Shown: positions 17,617 through 26,319 of the stretch, in pieces
Numbering within the stretch: the first letter of the stretch is position 1
How the letters are laid out: each line of letters starts with the position of its first letter
NCBI RefSeq assembly: GCF_019264345.1
Contig: NZ_JAHVAO010000001.1
Location: 2,728,001 to 2,792,000 of the forward strand
Source of the DNA: Marinobacter arenosus
Lineage (GTDB): Bacteria > Pseudomonadota > Gammaproteobacteria > Pseudomonadales > Oleiphilaceae
Direction: 5' to 3'
DNA length: 64,000 nucleotides
Program-made: the position numbers and the translations under genes
The notes under the pieces: generated by a model
The model's input: the letters and a program-made list of their open reading frames with translations, nothing else
The model's database searches: none
Told to the model about the DNA's origin: nothing

Positions 17617-18960
17617 ATGACGACAGTGGAACGCGGGTTATTGCCAGTTGCGGTTGCCCTGGAACTGGTTGCCATGTGCCTGGCCAGCCAGGCGTTGAGT
17701 GCGCTGGCCGGCGTGCTCTTCCTGGTGGGCTTTCTGTGGGCCGGTAAGCGCCTGCAAGCCTACTCCCGGGCCCTTCTGGTGGTGGCGCTGGCGGTCACCG
17801 CGTGGCTGACTTATAAGGGCCAGTTGACGACGCCCCAGCTCATCAAGGCATCGGCGGATGCCGCGTTCTATGCCGCGTTTCTCGGTAGCCTCGGCATGAT
17901 GCAGTGCCTGGTCCGGCGGTTCGAAGTGCTTCGGCGCATCCACGACGTGCTGCTGGGCGGTCGCCCGGTCTGGCTGTACCCGAAATACGCCCTTGTCAGC
18001 TGTGGCATTGCGTCCGTGCTGAGCTTCGGGATGATGAATCTCTTGTGCGGCACCCTGTCGGAGACGCTGAGCGAACGCGGTATCACCGGTCAGTCCAGGT
18101 TGCGTTGGTTGCGCAGTGTGTTGATCAGTGCGCTTCGGGGCTTTGCCCTGGTACCTCTGGTTGCCCCCACGAGCGTGGCGGTGGCGATCCTGACCCGGGA
18201 ACTGCCGGTCTTGAGCTGGTCCATGCTGCTGCCGTTCGGTGCGACCGCAGCGGTTGCCCTGGTTCTGCTGGGGTGGCTGCTTGAACAGCGCCGCTTCCGG
18301 CAGGTCAGCACCGAGCGCGTTGCGCTGGACCAGTGGCCGGCCGGCACGGTCAGGCTGCTGGTTCTGGTCCTCGTGGTCTTCTCCGTGATGGCAACGCTGG
18401 TGGCGCTCACCGGTTTGAAGGTGTCGGCGGCGGCCATGCTGGCGGTGCCGGCCATTACCCTGCTCTACATGCTGTGGCAGGACCGCTCCCCGGCGGCCAT
18501 CACCCGGGAGGCGTCGGCCCAGATATCCGCAATGAGCAACGAGATGGCCATCTTTGCCGCCTCCGCCATTCTCGGTGTGGCCCTGTCCGCCGTTATACCG
18601 GGGGATGCCCTGAGCGGCCTGGCCGCCTCGGCCGGCGGTGTGTTCGTGCTGGCCGCCGCCGGCCTGCTCATGCTGCCGCTGCTGTCGGCCATCGGCATCA
18701 TTCCGATTACCGTGCTCAGTATCCAGGCCGGATTCCTGCCCCAGCTGATTGCCGAAGGCGTGGACCCGCTGCCCATTGCGGTGGCACTGGTCATCGGGTT
18801 CTCGCTGGCCATGATGCTGTCGCCGTTTGGCCCGTCGGTGATGCTGCTGTCGCGCTTCGGGCAGATATCCCGCTGGAAGGTGGCATTCCGCTGGAACGGG
18901 CTGTTCGTGCTGATCGCGGTGCCGCTGTTGCTGGCGTTCCTGGCGGTCATCCTGCGCTGA
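17617..18960 (+). CDS. Polytopic inner-membrane permease, unassigned
   Basis: The 447-residue protein is almost entirely hydrophobic, with about 11-12 predicted membrane helices. It has no signal peptide, ATP-binding motif or soluble domain. The layout and pseudo-symmetric halves suit a secondary transporter of the ion-transporter (IT) type, which carries organic anions, but no diagnostic motif lets me name a family. Divergent placement from the thiolase, with a shared candidate operator, suggests import of the substrate of the acyl-CoA pathway. It ends six bases before the convergent reductase gene. Confidence 0.6.
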   Translation: MTTVERGLLPVAVALELVAMCLASQALSALAGVLFLVGFLWAGKRLQAYSRALLVVALAVTAWLTYKGQLTTPQLIKASADAAFYAAFLGSLGMMQCLVRRFEVLRRIHDVLLGGRPVWLYPKYALVSCGIASVLSFGMMNLLCGTLSETLSERGITGQSRLRWLRSVLISALRGFALVPLVAPTSVAVAILTRELPVLSWSMLLPFGATAAVALVLLGWLLEQRRFRQVSTERVALDQWPAGTVRLLVLVLVVFSVMATLVALTGLKVSAAAMLAVPAITLLYMLWQDRSPAAITREASAQISAMSNEMAIFAASAILGVALSAVIPGDALSGLAASAGGVFVLAAAGLLMLPLLSAIGIIPITVLSIQAGFLPQLIAEGVDPLPIAVALVIGFSLAMMLSPFGPSVMLLSRFGQISRWKVAFRWNGLFVLIAVPLLLAFLAVILR

Positions 18961-18966
18961 TCGGGG

Positions 18967-19896
18967 TCAGTAACCCCTTGCGCGGTCGACCACGCCGCTG
19001 ATCGGCCTGCCCGCGGCGTGAGCGCGGATTTTCCCGGTGATCTGTTCGATGGTGGATTCCCGAAGCGTGCGCGCCGAGATGTGCGGCGTGACGGTAACGC
19101 CCCGATGGCGCCAGAACGGGTGGTCGGCCGGCAGAGGCTCCTCCCGGAACACGTCCAGCGAGGCCCGGGCCACCTGACCCTCGTCCAGCGCGCGCAGCAG
19201 GTCTTCCTCGACCAGGGATTCTCCCCGGCCGACATTGATGACCACCGCGTCCGGCAGCAACTGGCTGAGCAGGGGATAGTCGATCAGGTCCCGGGTGGCC
19301 TCGGTCAGGGGCAGGGTGTTGACCAGCACCCGGGTTGTGCTGAGGAACGGCCCCAGCTCTCCGGTGCCTGCGTAGGTGTGCACACCGTCCAGGTCGTGTT
19401 TGCCCCGGGCCCAGGCATTGACCGGGTAATCGAGGGCGGCCAGCGTGCTGGCGACCCGCTGGCCGATCTGGCCCAGGCCCATGATGCCGACCGGCCAGTC
19501 GTTACGTCGGATGGGCCGATGGATCTTCCACGTGCCCTGTCGTTGCTGTTCCCGGTAGGCCTCCATGTCCCGGCTGGCTTCCACCAGCTGGTGCAGGACG
19601 TACTCCGCCATCTGCGCGGACATGCCGGCATCCTCGAGGCGCACCACCGTAAGGGTGGGTGGCAGAACCGGAAGGGCCATCAGGCCATCGACGCCGGCGC
19701 CCAGGTTGAAGATCGCTTTCAGATTCTTCTCCCGTTCGAACAGCGCCGTCGGGGGCTGCCAGACGATAGCGTAGTCTGCGTCAACAACGGGGCCGTTCGG
19801 ATCCCAGACGTATACGTCCGCCTCGGGTAACAGTGTTTTGATCGGTTTGGTCCAGCGCTCGGGTTTCGGATCACCTGCAGCGAAAAGTACCTTCAT
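18967..19896 (-). CDS. ghrA: Glyoxylate/hydroxypyruvate reductase A-like 2-hydroxyacid dehydrogenase
   Basis: The 309-residue protein belongs to the NAD(P)-dependent D-2-hydroxyacid dehydrogenases, GhrA branch. The Rossmann loop is GIMGLGQIGQRVAS; catalytic-region motifs include VVINVGRGESLVEEDLL, the Arg/Glu-bearing DVFREEPLPADHPFW and the His of TPHISA. Length and the N-terminal LFAAGDPKPERW suit GhrA of Escherichia coli, which reduces glyoxylate and hydroxypyruvate. Its place between a permease and an IclR regulator suggests a role linked to the surrounding acyl-CoA catabolism, perhaps disposal of a 2-oxoacid, but this is not shown. Confidence 0.8.
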   Translation of the reverse strand: MKVLFAAGDPKPERWTKPIKTLLPEADVYVWDPNGPVVDADYAIVWQPPTALFEREKNLKAIFNLGAGVDGLMALPVLPPTLTVVRLEDAGMSAQMAEYVLHQLVEASRDMEAYREQQRQGTWKIHRPIRRNDWPVGIMGLGQIGQRVASTLAALDYPVNAWARGKHDLDGVHTYAGTGELGPFLSTTRVLVNTLPLTEATRDLIDYPLLSQLLPDAVVINVGRGESLVEEDLLRALDEGQVARASLDVFREEPLPADHPFWRHRGVTVTPHISARTLRESTIEQITGKIRAHAAGRPISGVVDRARGY

Positions 19897-19938
19897 GGCG
19901 GCTCCATGTTCGAAAAATAGGGAGTATCTGGTTATGCT

Positions 19939-19960
19939 ATTTTGCTAGGCAGAACAAAAT
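19939..19960. promoter_or_regulatory. Inverted repeat upstream of the GhrA-like gene
   Basis: ATTTTG at 19939 and CAAAAT at 19955 form a 6-base inverted repeat with a 10-base spacer. The arms loosely resemble the TTTCG/CGAAA motif found near the IclR gene. It lies about 45 bp before the reductase start and could be an operator. Confidence 0.3.
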
Positions 19961-20011
19961 GCCGAAACAAATCGGGAATATCGGGTCCTGACCCGCTATT
20001 CGGATTAAATC

Positions 20012-20045
20012 TGTGAAACATTCGGGAAGAGTGTTTCACATTCGG
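20012..20045. promoter_or_regulatory. Candidate operator upstream of the IclR gene
   Basis: TGTGAAACA at 20012-20020 and TGTTTCACA at 20032-20040 are perfect inverted 9-mers with an 11-base spacer. The octamer ACATTCGG is also directly repeated at 20018 and 20038, 20 bp or about two helical turns apart. This places a dimer- or tetramer-sized site about 130 bp before the regulator start. It is more regular than chance would predict in a gap this size. Confidence 0.45.
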
Positions 20046-20170
20046 CACGGATTTTGAAAAGACCTTGTGGTACTTGATTTCGTCAACGATTAAAATACCG
20101 CATCTTTTGTATGCATGGGATTTATATCCCGGACACCGGACCAGGCGACGCTGTCGGAGGACGCCTCACT

Positions 20171-20998
20171 ATGTCGAAAGCACAAACCACATCACCGGAA
20201 CTGATGGTTGCCTCTGGTGATGGCGAACCGGTGAAGCCGGAGAAGGACCGCAAATTCGTCGAGGCGCTTTCCCGAGGGCTTGATGTCCTGCGCGCGTTCA
20301 GTCAGGGCTCGGTGATCCTGGGCAACCAGGACATCGCACGGATTACCGGTCTGCCCAAGCCCACGGTGTCGCGCATGACCTACACCCTCACCAAGCTGGG
20401 ATACCTGAGCTACAACATGCAGCTGGAAAAATACCAGCTCAGTTCTGGTGTTCTGGCGCTGGGTTATGCCTACGTGTCCAACCTCAAGGTTCGCCAGCTC
20501 GCCAAGCCCTACATGGACGAGTTCGCCCGTCAGACCAACATGTCGGTTGGCCTGACCTGCCGCGATCGCCTGCACATGATCTATGTGGAGAACCGCCTGC
20601 CGCCGGAAGCGTCGCTGCTGCGCATGGACATCGGGCTCAAGCTGCCGATGGCCACCACCTCCGCCGGTCGGGCGTATTACTGTGCCATCAGTGACAAGGC
20701 CCGGAAAATGATCGATGACGCCATGGAAGCCAAATATGGCCCCGAAGGCTGGCCGGAAAAGAAGGAAGGGCTGGAGCGCGCCAAGGAAGACTACGAGAAA
20801 TACGGTTTCTGTCTGTCGCTCGGCGAATGGGATCGCAACATCAACTCCGCCGGCGTCCCGATCCAGCTTCAGGACGGCACCATCATGGCACTGACCTGTG
20901 CGGCACCCTCCTACCTGGTGCCGGGTGAAAAGCTGCGCGAGTCCATTGCCCATCAGTTGGCGATGCTGGCCAGCGATATCGAATCCCTGGGCGTCTAA
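20171..20998 (+). CDS. IclR-family transcriptional regulator
   Basis: The 275-residue protein starts at the ATG at 20171, with GGAGG ten bases upstream; a longer frame to 20111 has no ribosome site. A winged helix-turn-helix lies near residues 28-90 (SRGLDVLRAFSQG...IARITGLPKPTVSRMTYTL), followed by the IclR effector domain, including MATTSAGRAYYC and SAGVPIQL segments. IclR proteins usually respond to small organic acids and act on adjacent catabolic genes. A strong terminator follows, separating it from the beta-oxidation operon. Candidate sites at 17515, 20012 and 21136 could be its operators. Confidence 0.88.
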   Translation: MSKAQTTSPELMVASGDGEPVKPEKDRKFVEALSRGLDVLRAFSQGSVILGNQDIARITGLPKPTVSRMTYTLTKLGYLSYNMQLEKYQLSSGVLALGYAYVSNLKVRQLAKPYMDEFARQTNMSVGLTCRDRLHMIYVENRLPPEASLLRMDIGLKLPMATTSAGRAYYCAISDKARKMIDDAMEAKYGPEGWPEKKEGLERAKEDYEKYGFCLSLGEWDRNINSAGVPIQLQDGTIMALTCAAPSYLVPGEKLRESIAHQLAMLASDIESLGV

Positions 20999-21044
20999 AC
21001 GTCAGCAGGCACCGCTATGGTGCCGTAGCCACGGGGCTTGCCAG

Positions 21045-21075
21045 AAAACCGCAGAGGAAACTCTGCGGTTTTTTT
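21045..21075 (+). terminator. Intrinsic terminator of the IclR gene
   Basis: CCGCAGAG at 21049 pairs with CTCTGCGG at 21061 around a GAAA tetraloop, with a run of T after the stem and A before it. This is a textbook Rho-independent terminator, about 50 bp after the IclR stop. Confidence 0.9.
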
Positions 21076-21135
21076 GTGCCTGGTCTTTAATTGGTGGTTG
21101 AAACGCCCGAAAAACTCCTATTAAATCGTTCCCAT

Positions 21136-21152
21136 GTTTCGCTTGTTAAAAC
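21136..21152. promoter_or_regulatory. Second copy of the candidate IclR operator
   Basis: The 17 bases from GTTTCG to AAAAC match the reverse of the 17515-17531 palindrome at 13 of 17 positions. It is less symmetrical than the first copy. It lies about 30 bp before the start of the fused hydratase/dehydrogenase gene, where a repressor would block the promoter. Confidence 0.4.
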
Positions 21153-21180
21153 TACATTCCATATTAGGCGAGGAGAGATT

Positions 21181-23274
21181 ATGTCTGAGGTCGTAACTTA
21201 CAACCGTGAAGGCACCGTTGGCGTGATCACCGTGAACTACCCACCGGTCAATGCCCTCAGTCACGCGGTTCGTTCCGGCCTGCTGGCGGCGCTGGAACAG
21301 GGTCAAAACGATGCCGACGCCCAGGTGCTGTTGCTGGTGTGCGAGGGGCGCACCTTTATTGCCGGTGCGGATATTCGCGAATTCGGCAAACCCCTGCAGT
21401 CGCCGGGACTGCCGGAGGTCATGGACCGCTACGAAAGCAGTGACAAACCCATTGTCGCCGCCATCCACGGTACGGCTCTGGGGGGGGGTCTGGAAACGGC
21501 CCTCGGATGCCACTATCGGATTGCCCTGAGCAGCGCCCGGGTGGGGCTGCCGGAAGTGAAGCTGGGTCTCCTGCCCGGTGCCGGCGGTACCCAGCGTCTG
21601 CCGCGCCTGACCGGGGCCAGGAAAGCCCTCGAAATGATCACCACCGGTGAGTTCGTCGATGCCCGCGAGGCCCTCGAATTGGGCATTGTTGATGCGGTGG
21701 ACGACGGCGACGACATCAAGGCCGCCGGCCTGGCATTCGCGCAGAAAATCGCCGATGAGGGCAAGCCGGCCCGCCGAGTCCGTGACCTGACCGACAAGCT
21801 GGCGGCGGACAAGGGCAGCGACGTGTTCGATCAGTTCCGAGCCAGCCTCGAGAAAACGGCCCGCGGCCTGTTCTCGCCGTTCAAGTGTGTCGATGCGGTG
21901 CAGGCCGCGTTTGAGCTGCCCTTCGAGGAAGGCATGAAGCGCGAGCGTGAGCTGTTCACCGAATGCATGGAATCGCCCCAGCGGGCGGGCCTGATCCACG
22001 CCTTTTTCGCCGAGCGCGAGGTGTCCAAGGTCAAAGGGCTGGCCAAGGATACGCCGGTTCGCGAGATCGGCAGTGTGGGTATCATCGGCGCCGGCACCAT
22101 GGGTGGCGGTATTGCCATGAATTTCGCCAACGTTGGCATCCCCGTCACCATCGTTGAAGTCAAACAGGAAGCCCTGGACAAGGGACTGGCCATTATCCGA
22201 AAGAACTACGAGAACTCGGCCAAGAAGGGGCGCATCAGTCAGCAGCAGGTGGAAGAGCGGATGGCGCTGATCACCGGCAGCCTGACCTACGACGACTTCA
22301 AAGAGGTCGACCTGGTCATCGAGGCCGTGTTCGAGAACATGGCGATCAAAAAGGAAATCTTCGCCAAACTGGATGCCGTGTGTAAGCCCGGAGCCATTCT
22401 CGCATCCAATACCTCGACCCTGGATATCGATGAGATCGCCTCGGCCACTCAGCGCCCGGAGGACGTGGTCGGCATGCATTTCTTCAGTCCGGCGAACGTC
22501 ATGAAGCTGCTGGAGAACGTCCGTGGCAGCAAGACCTCCGACGAGGTCAAGGCCACGGTGATGGCGGTGGCCAAGAAGATCAAAAAGGTGGGTGTGCTGG
22601 TCGGCAACTGCTACGGCTTTGTCGGCAACCGCATGCTGCACAAGCGCGGTGCCGAGGCCATGTCGCTGGTTAACGAAGGTGCCACACCGCAGCAGGTGGA
22701 CAAGGTGCTGACCGATCTGGGCTACCCCATGGGGCAGTTTGCGATGTCGGATCTTGCCGGTATTGACGTTGGCTACCGCATTCGCGAAGAGCGCCGCAAC
22801 GCGGGGGAAGACGTGCCCGCCAGCTGGATGGACAAACTGGTGGAGCAGGATCGTCTCGGCCAGAAGACCATGGCCGGTGTGTACCGTTATGAGGAGGGCA
22901 GCCGCAAGCCCATTCCCGATCCGGAGGTGGACGCCATCATCGCCGACTTCCGTAAGGAGCAGGGCATCAAGCCCCGTGACATCTCCGAGCTGGAAATTCT
23001 CGAACGCTGCATGTTCGTGATGATCAACGAAGGCGCCAAGATCCTCGAGGAGGGCATTGCCGACCGCGCCCTGGATATTGATGTGGTGTGGATCTACGGC
23101 TACGGCTTTCCCGCATACCGGGGTGGCCCCATGTTCTGGGCCGACCAGTTGGGCCTCGACACCATCCTTGAGGCGGTGCAGAAGTATTCCGACGAGCTGG
23201 CTGGGGACCAGTGGAAACCGTCTGCCCTGCTGAAGACGCTGGTTGCCGAGCGCAAGTCCTTCGGAGATCTGTAA
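21181..23274 (+). CDS. Fused enoyl-CoA hydratase / 3-hydroxyacyl-CoA dehydrogenase
   Basis: The 697-residue enzyme performs two beta-oxidation steps. Residues 1-190 are a crotonase domain with the catalytic pair Glu105 (GGGLE) and Glu125 (GLPEVKLG). Residues about 298-475 are the NAD-binding dehydrogenase domain (GIIGAGTMGGGIA from about 301, HFFSPANVMKLLE), followed by two C-terminal helical domains. The arrangement is like the peroxisomal bifunctional enzyme and FadJ-type proteins. The start is the ATG at 21181 with AGGAG upstream; the longer frame back to 21091 has no ribosome site. It leads a five-gene operon with thiolase, acyl-CoA dehydrogenase, alcohol and aldehyde dehydrogenases. Confidence 0.88.
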   Translation: MSEVVTYNREGTVGVITVNYPPVNALSHAVRSGLLAALEQGQNDADAQVLLLVCEGRTFIAGADIREFGKPLQSPGLPEVMDRYESSDKPIVAAIHGTALGGGLETALGCHYRIALSSARVGLPEVKLGLLPGAGGTQRLPRLTGARKALEMITTGEFVDAREALELGIVDAVDDGDDIKAAGLAFAQKIADEGKPARRVRDLTDKLAADKGSDVFDQFRASLEKTARGLFSPFKCVDAVQAAFELPFEEGMKRERELFTECMESPQRAGLIHAFFAEREVSKVKGLAKDTPVREIGSVGIIGAGTMGGGIAMNFANVGIPVTIVEVKQEALDKGLAIIRKNYENSAKKGRISQQQVEERMALITGSLTYDDFKEVDLVIEAVFENMAIKKEIFAKLDAVCKPGAILASNTSTLDIDEIASATQRPEDVVGMHFFSPANVMKLLENVRGSKTSDEVKATVMAVAKKIKKVGVLVGNCYGFVGNRMLHKRGAEAMSLVNEGATPQQVDKVLTDLGYPMGQFAMSDLAGIDVGYRIREERRNAGEDVPASWMDKLVEQDRLGQKTMAGVYRYEEGSRKPIPDPEVDAIIADFRKEQGIKPRDISELEILERCMFVMINEGAKILEEGIADRALDIDVVWIYGYGFPAYRGGPMFWADQLGLDTILEAVQKYSDELAGDQWKPSALLKTLVAERKSFGDL

Positions 23275-23294
23275 CTCTATTGGGGTAAGTTGTT

Positions 23295-24479
23295 ATGTCT
23301 GATGCAGTCATTGTTTCCACCGCGCGTACCGGCCTGGGGAAGTCCTATCGGGGTGCCCTCAATAACACCCACAGTATCGACCTGGCCGGCCACGTGATCC
23401 GCCACGCCGTTGAGCGCGCCGGCGTTGACCCGCACGTGGTTGAAGACGTCATCCTGGGCGCGACCTTTCACGAGGGCGCCCAGGGCAAGAACATGGCCCG
23501 CCTGGCCGCGATCCGCGGCGGCCTGCCGGTGACGACGGCGGGCCTGTCGATCAACCGGTTCTGCAGTTCCGGGCTCCAGTCCATTGCCATCGCCGCCCAG
23601 CGGGTGGTGTCGGAGAAAGTGCCGGCGATGGTGGCCGGCGGTGTGGAATCCATTTCCCTGGTTCAGAACGACAAGCTCAACAGCTTCCACGCCACCAATG
23701 ACTGGTTGATGAAGCACAAGCCCGAGCTGTACCTGTCGATGATCGAAACCGCGGACATCGTGGCCCAGCGCTACAAGGTCAGCCGGGAATCCCAGGACGA
23801 GTACGCCCTGGTGTCCCAGCAACGCACGGCGGCCGCCCAGGAGGCAGGCCGTTTCAATGACGAAATCGTGCCGTTTGAGGCGACCATGCTGGTGAAGGAC
23901 CGGGAAACCGGTGAGGTCAGCCCGAGAGACGTGACCCTGAACCGGGACGAGTGTAATCGGCCGAACACCACGCTTGACGGTCTTCAGGGCCTGGATCCGG
24001 TACGCGGGGAGGGGCAGTTTGTCACCGCCGGCAACGCCAGCCAGCTGTCCGACGGCGCCTCGGTGTGTACGGTGATGAACAGCACTTACGCCGAGAAGAA
24101 CAACATCGAACCCATGGGCATTTTCCGTGGCTTCGCGGTCGCCGGCTGCGAACCGGATGAAATGGGCATCGGCCCGGTATTCGCGATTCCGCGCCTGCTG
24201 CAGCGCAATGGCCTGACCATGGACGACATCGATCTGTGGGAGCTGAACGAGGCTTTCGCGTCCCAGGTGGTGTATTGCCGCGACCGGCTTGGCATTCCCA
24301 TGGACAAGCTCAACGTCAACGGCGGTTCCATTGCGGTGGGGCACCCCTATGGCGTGACCGGTTCCCGTCTGACCGGCCATGCCCTGATCGAGGGCAAGCG
24401 TCGCGGGGCACGGTACGTGGTGGTCACCATGTGCATTGGCGGTGGCCAGGGCGCCGCCGGCCTGTTCGAGGTGGTGTAA
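23295..24479 (+). CDS. Acetyl-CoA C-acyltransferase (thiolase)
   Basis: The 394-residue thiolase completes the beta-oxidation cycle started by the preceding gene. The nucleophile is Cys90 in NRFCSSGLQ. The NEAFASQ motif, the [11 protein letters not shown]is loop (Tyr instead of the usual Leu or Met) and the [11 protein letters not shown]ys loop are present. It lies 20 bp after the fused hydratase/dehydrogenase and nine bases before the acyl-CoA dehydrogenase, so it is clearly in an operon. It differs from the thiolase at 16211 in sequence and is not a duplicate of it. Confidence 0.87.
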   Translation: MSDAVIVSTARTGLGKSYRGALNNTHSIDLAGHVIRHAVERAGVDPHVVEDVILGATFHEGAQGKNMARLAAIRGGLPVTTAGLSINRFCSSGLQSIAIAAQRVVSEKVPAMVAGGVESISLVQNDKLNSFHATNDWLMKHKPELYLSMIETADIVAQRYKVSRESQDEYALVSQQRTAAAQEAGRFNDEIVPFEATMLVKDRETGEVSPRDVTLNRDECNRPNTTLDGLQGLDPVRGEGQFVTAGNASQLSDGASVCTVMNSTYAEKNNIEPMGIFRGFAVAGCEPDEMGIGPVFAIPRLLQRNGLTMDDIDLWELNEAFASQVVYCRDRLGIPMDKLNVNGGSIAVGHPYGVTGSRLTGHALIEGKRRGARYVVVTMCIGGGQGAAGLFEVV

Positions 24480-24488
24480 GGGGGCTAC

Positions 24489-26291
24489 ATGCAGCAGAAG
24501 ATCATCAACCCCGCCGATCTGGCGTTCCAGCTGTTTGAGCTGCACGACGTCGAACGGGTTCTGGGGTTTGATCGTTATGCCGATCACAGCCGGGAGACCC
24601 TGCAGGCCGCCCTCGACCTGGCCCTGACAGTGGCGGCGGAGGAATTTGCGCCCCACGCCCGGCTGGTGGACGAGGAAGAACCCCGGTTCGAGCAGGGCCG
24701 GGTGGTGATGCGGCCGGAGGTGAAGCGCGCCCTCGATGTGCTTCGGGACACCGGACTGATGGCCGCCAGTCAGGATTACGAGCGCGGGGGCATGCAGTTG
24801 CCGGCGGCCGTCGCCCAGATGTGCGTTGGTCTGCTCAAGGGGGCGAACGTCGGCACCCAGGGCTACGCCGGCCTGACCATCGCCGCCGCCAACCTGATCA
24901 TGGTGCAGGGCTCGGAGGCCCAGCAGCAACGCTACGCCGAACCGATGATGGCCGGTCGCTTCTTCGGCACCATGTGCCTGACCGAACCCCAGGCTGGCTC
25001 CTCCCTGGGGGATCTCCGCACCCGCGCCGAGCCCCAGGCCGACAGCAGCTACCGGTTGTTCGGCAGCAAAATCTACATCTCCGGTGGCGATCACGAACTG
25101 AGTGACAACATCATTCACATGGTGCTGGCGCGGTTGCCGGACGCGCCACCCGGCGTGAAGGGTATTTCCCTGTTCCTGGTGCCCAAGTTCCTGGTCAACG
25201 AGGATGGCAGCCTCGGGGCACGTAACGACGTGGCCCTGGCGGGTCTGATCCACAAGATGGGCTACCGGGGCACCACCTCGACCATGCTCAACTTTGGCGA
25301 ACGACACGGTGCCGTCGGCTACCTGGTGGGCGAGCCTCACCAGGGTCTGGCCGCCATGTTCCACATGATGAACGAGGCCCGCATCGGGGTCGGGCTTGGC
25401 TCGGTCATGCTCGGGTACACCGGTTACCTTCACGCCCTGGACTACGCCCGGGAGCGGCGCCAGGGCCGGCCCGTCGGTGAGAAAGATCCGGCCACCGAGC
25501 AGGTGCCGCTGATTCGTCACGCCGATATCCGTCGAATGCTGCTGGCCCAGAAGGCCTACGTGGAAGGAGGTCTTGCCCTGTGCCTTCAGGGGGCCATGCT
25601 GGTGGACGAGAAGAAGTACGCGGCCACCGAGGCTGAACGCCAGCGGGCCGCCGGCCTGCTGGACCTGTTGACGCCGGTGATCAAGTCCTGGCCGTCCCGC
25701 TACTGCCTGGAGGCCAACAGCCTTGCCATCCAGGTTCATGGCGGCTATGGCTATACCCGGGAATACCCGGTGGAGCAGTTCTACCGGGACAACCGGCTGA
25801 ACCCGATTCACGAGGGCACGCACGGCATCCAGGGGCTGGACCTGTTGGGGCGCAAAGTCTCCATGGCTGGCGGTGAGCACTACCACGAACTCATGCGTCG
25901 CATGGAGGCGAGCCTGGCTGAGGCCCGGCAACACGCCCGGCTGACGGAATCGGCGGATCGGCTCGACGTGGCGATGCGTGCCATGGCGGCGGCAACCGAC
26001 GCCATCAACGGCGAAAAACAACGCGGTAACCCCGAGAAGGCGCTGGCCAACGCCACCCTGTACCTCGACGCCTTTGGCCATGTGGTCGTGGGCTGGCTCT
26101 GGCTGCGCCAGGCTCTCCGGGCCCTGTCCGGTCTGGCCGGTAAAGGTGAGCAGACGCCGGAATTCTATGAGGGTAAAGTGAGGGTTTGCGACTACTTTAC
26201 CCGGTACGAATTGCCCAGCGTGATCAGCACGGCGGAGTTGCTGCGGGCCGTGGATACCACTGCGCTGGATATGGTGGACGAACAGTTCTGA
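24489..26291 (+). CDS. Acyl-CoA dehydrogenase with C-terminal extension
   Basis: The 600-residue flavoenzyme is of the long form (FadE-like, DUF-extended), which introduces the 2,3 double bond in acyl-CoA. FAD/substrate segments MCLTEPQAGSSLGDL and KIYISGGDHEL are present. The catalytic base is Glu442 in NPIHEGTHGIQG. The last 120 residues form the helical C-terminal extension seen in this subfamily. It takes electrons to ETF, which is not encoded here. The gene is nine bases after the thiolase stop. Confidence 0.85.
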   Translation: MQQKIINPADLAFQLFELHDVERVLGFDRYADHSRETLQAALDLALTVAAEEFAPHARLVDEEEPRFEQGRVVMRPEVKRALDVLRDTGLMAASQDYERGGMQLPAAVAQMCVGLLKGANVGTQGYAGLTIAAANLIMVQGSEAQQQRYAEPMMAGRFFGTMCLTEPQAGSSLGDLRTRAEPQADSSYRLFGSKIYISGGDHELSDNIIHMVLARLPDAPPGVKGISLFLVPKFLVNEDGSLGARNDVALAGLIHKMGYRGTTSTMLNFGERHGAVGYLVGEPHQGLAAMFHMMNEARIGVGLGSVMLGYTGYLHALDYARERRQGRPVGEKDPATEQVPLIRHADIRRMLLAQKAYVEGGLALCLQGAMLVDEKKYAATEAERQRAAGLLDLLTPVIKSWPSRYCLEANSLAIQVHGGYGYTREYPVEQFYRDNRLNPIHEGTHGIQGLDLLGRKVSMAGGEHYHELMRRMEASLAEARQHARLTESADRLDVAMRAMAAATDAINGEKQRGNPEKALANATLYLDAFGHVVVGWLWLRQALRALSGLAGKGEQTPEFYEGKVRVCDYFTRYELPSVISTAELLRAVDTTALDMVDEQF

Positions 26292-26319
26292 CACGCACTA
26301 GCACGGGAGTTTGAAGCGA

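Noticed and set aside
20012..20040. Reading the inverted repeat as a PsrA site (fatty-acid regulator)
   Set aside because: PsrA-type boxes have GAAAC and GTTTC separated by only two to four bases. Here the arms are much further apart.
23277..26294. A 1005-codon minus-strand open frame opposite the thiolase and acyl-CoA dehydrogenase
   Set aside because: Same reason: antisense shadow of strong plus-strand enzymes with intact catalytic residues.
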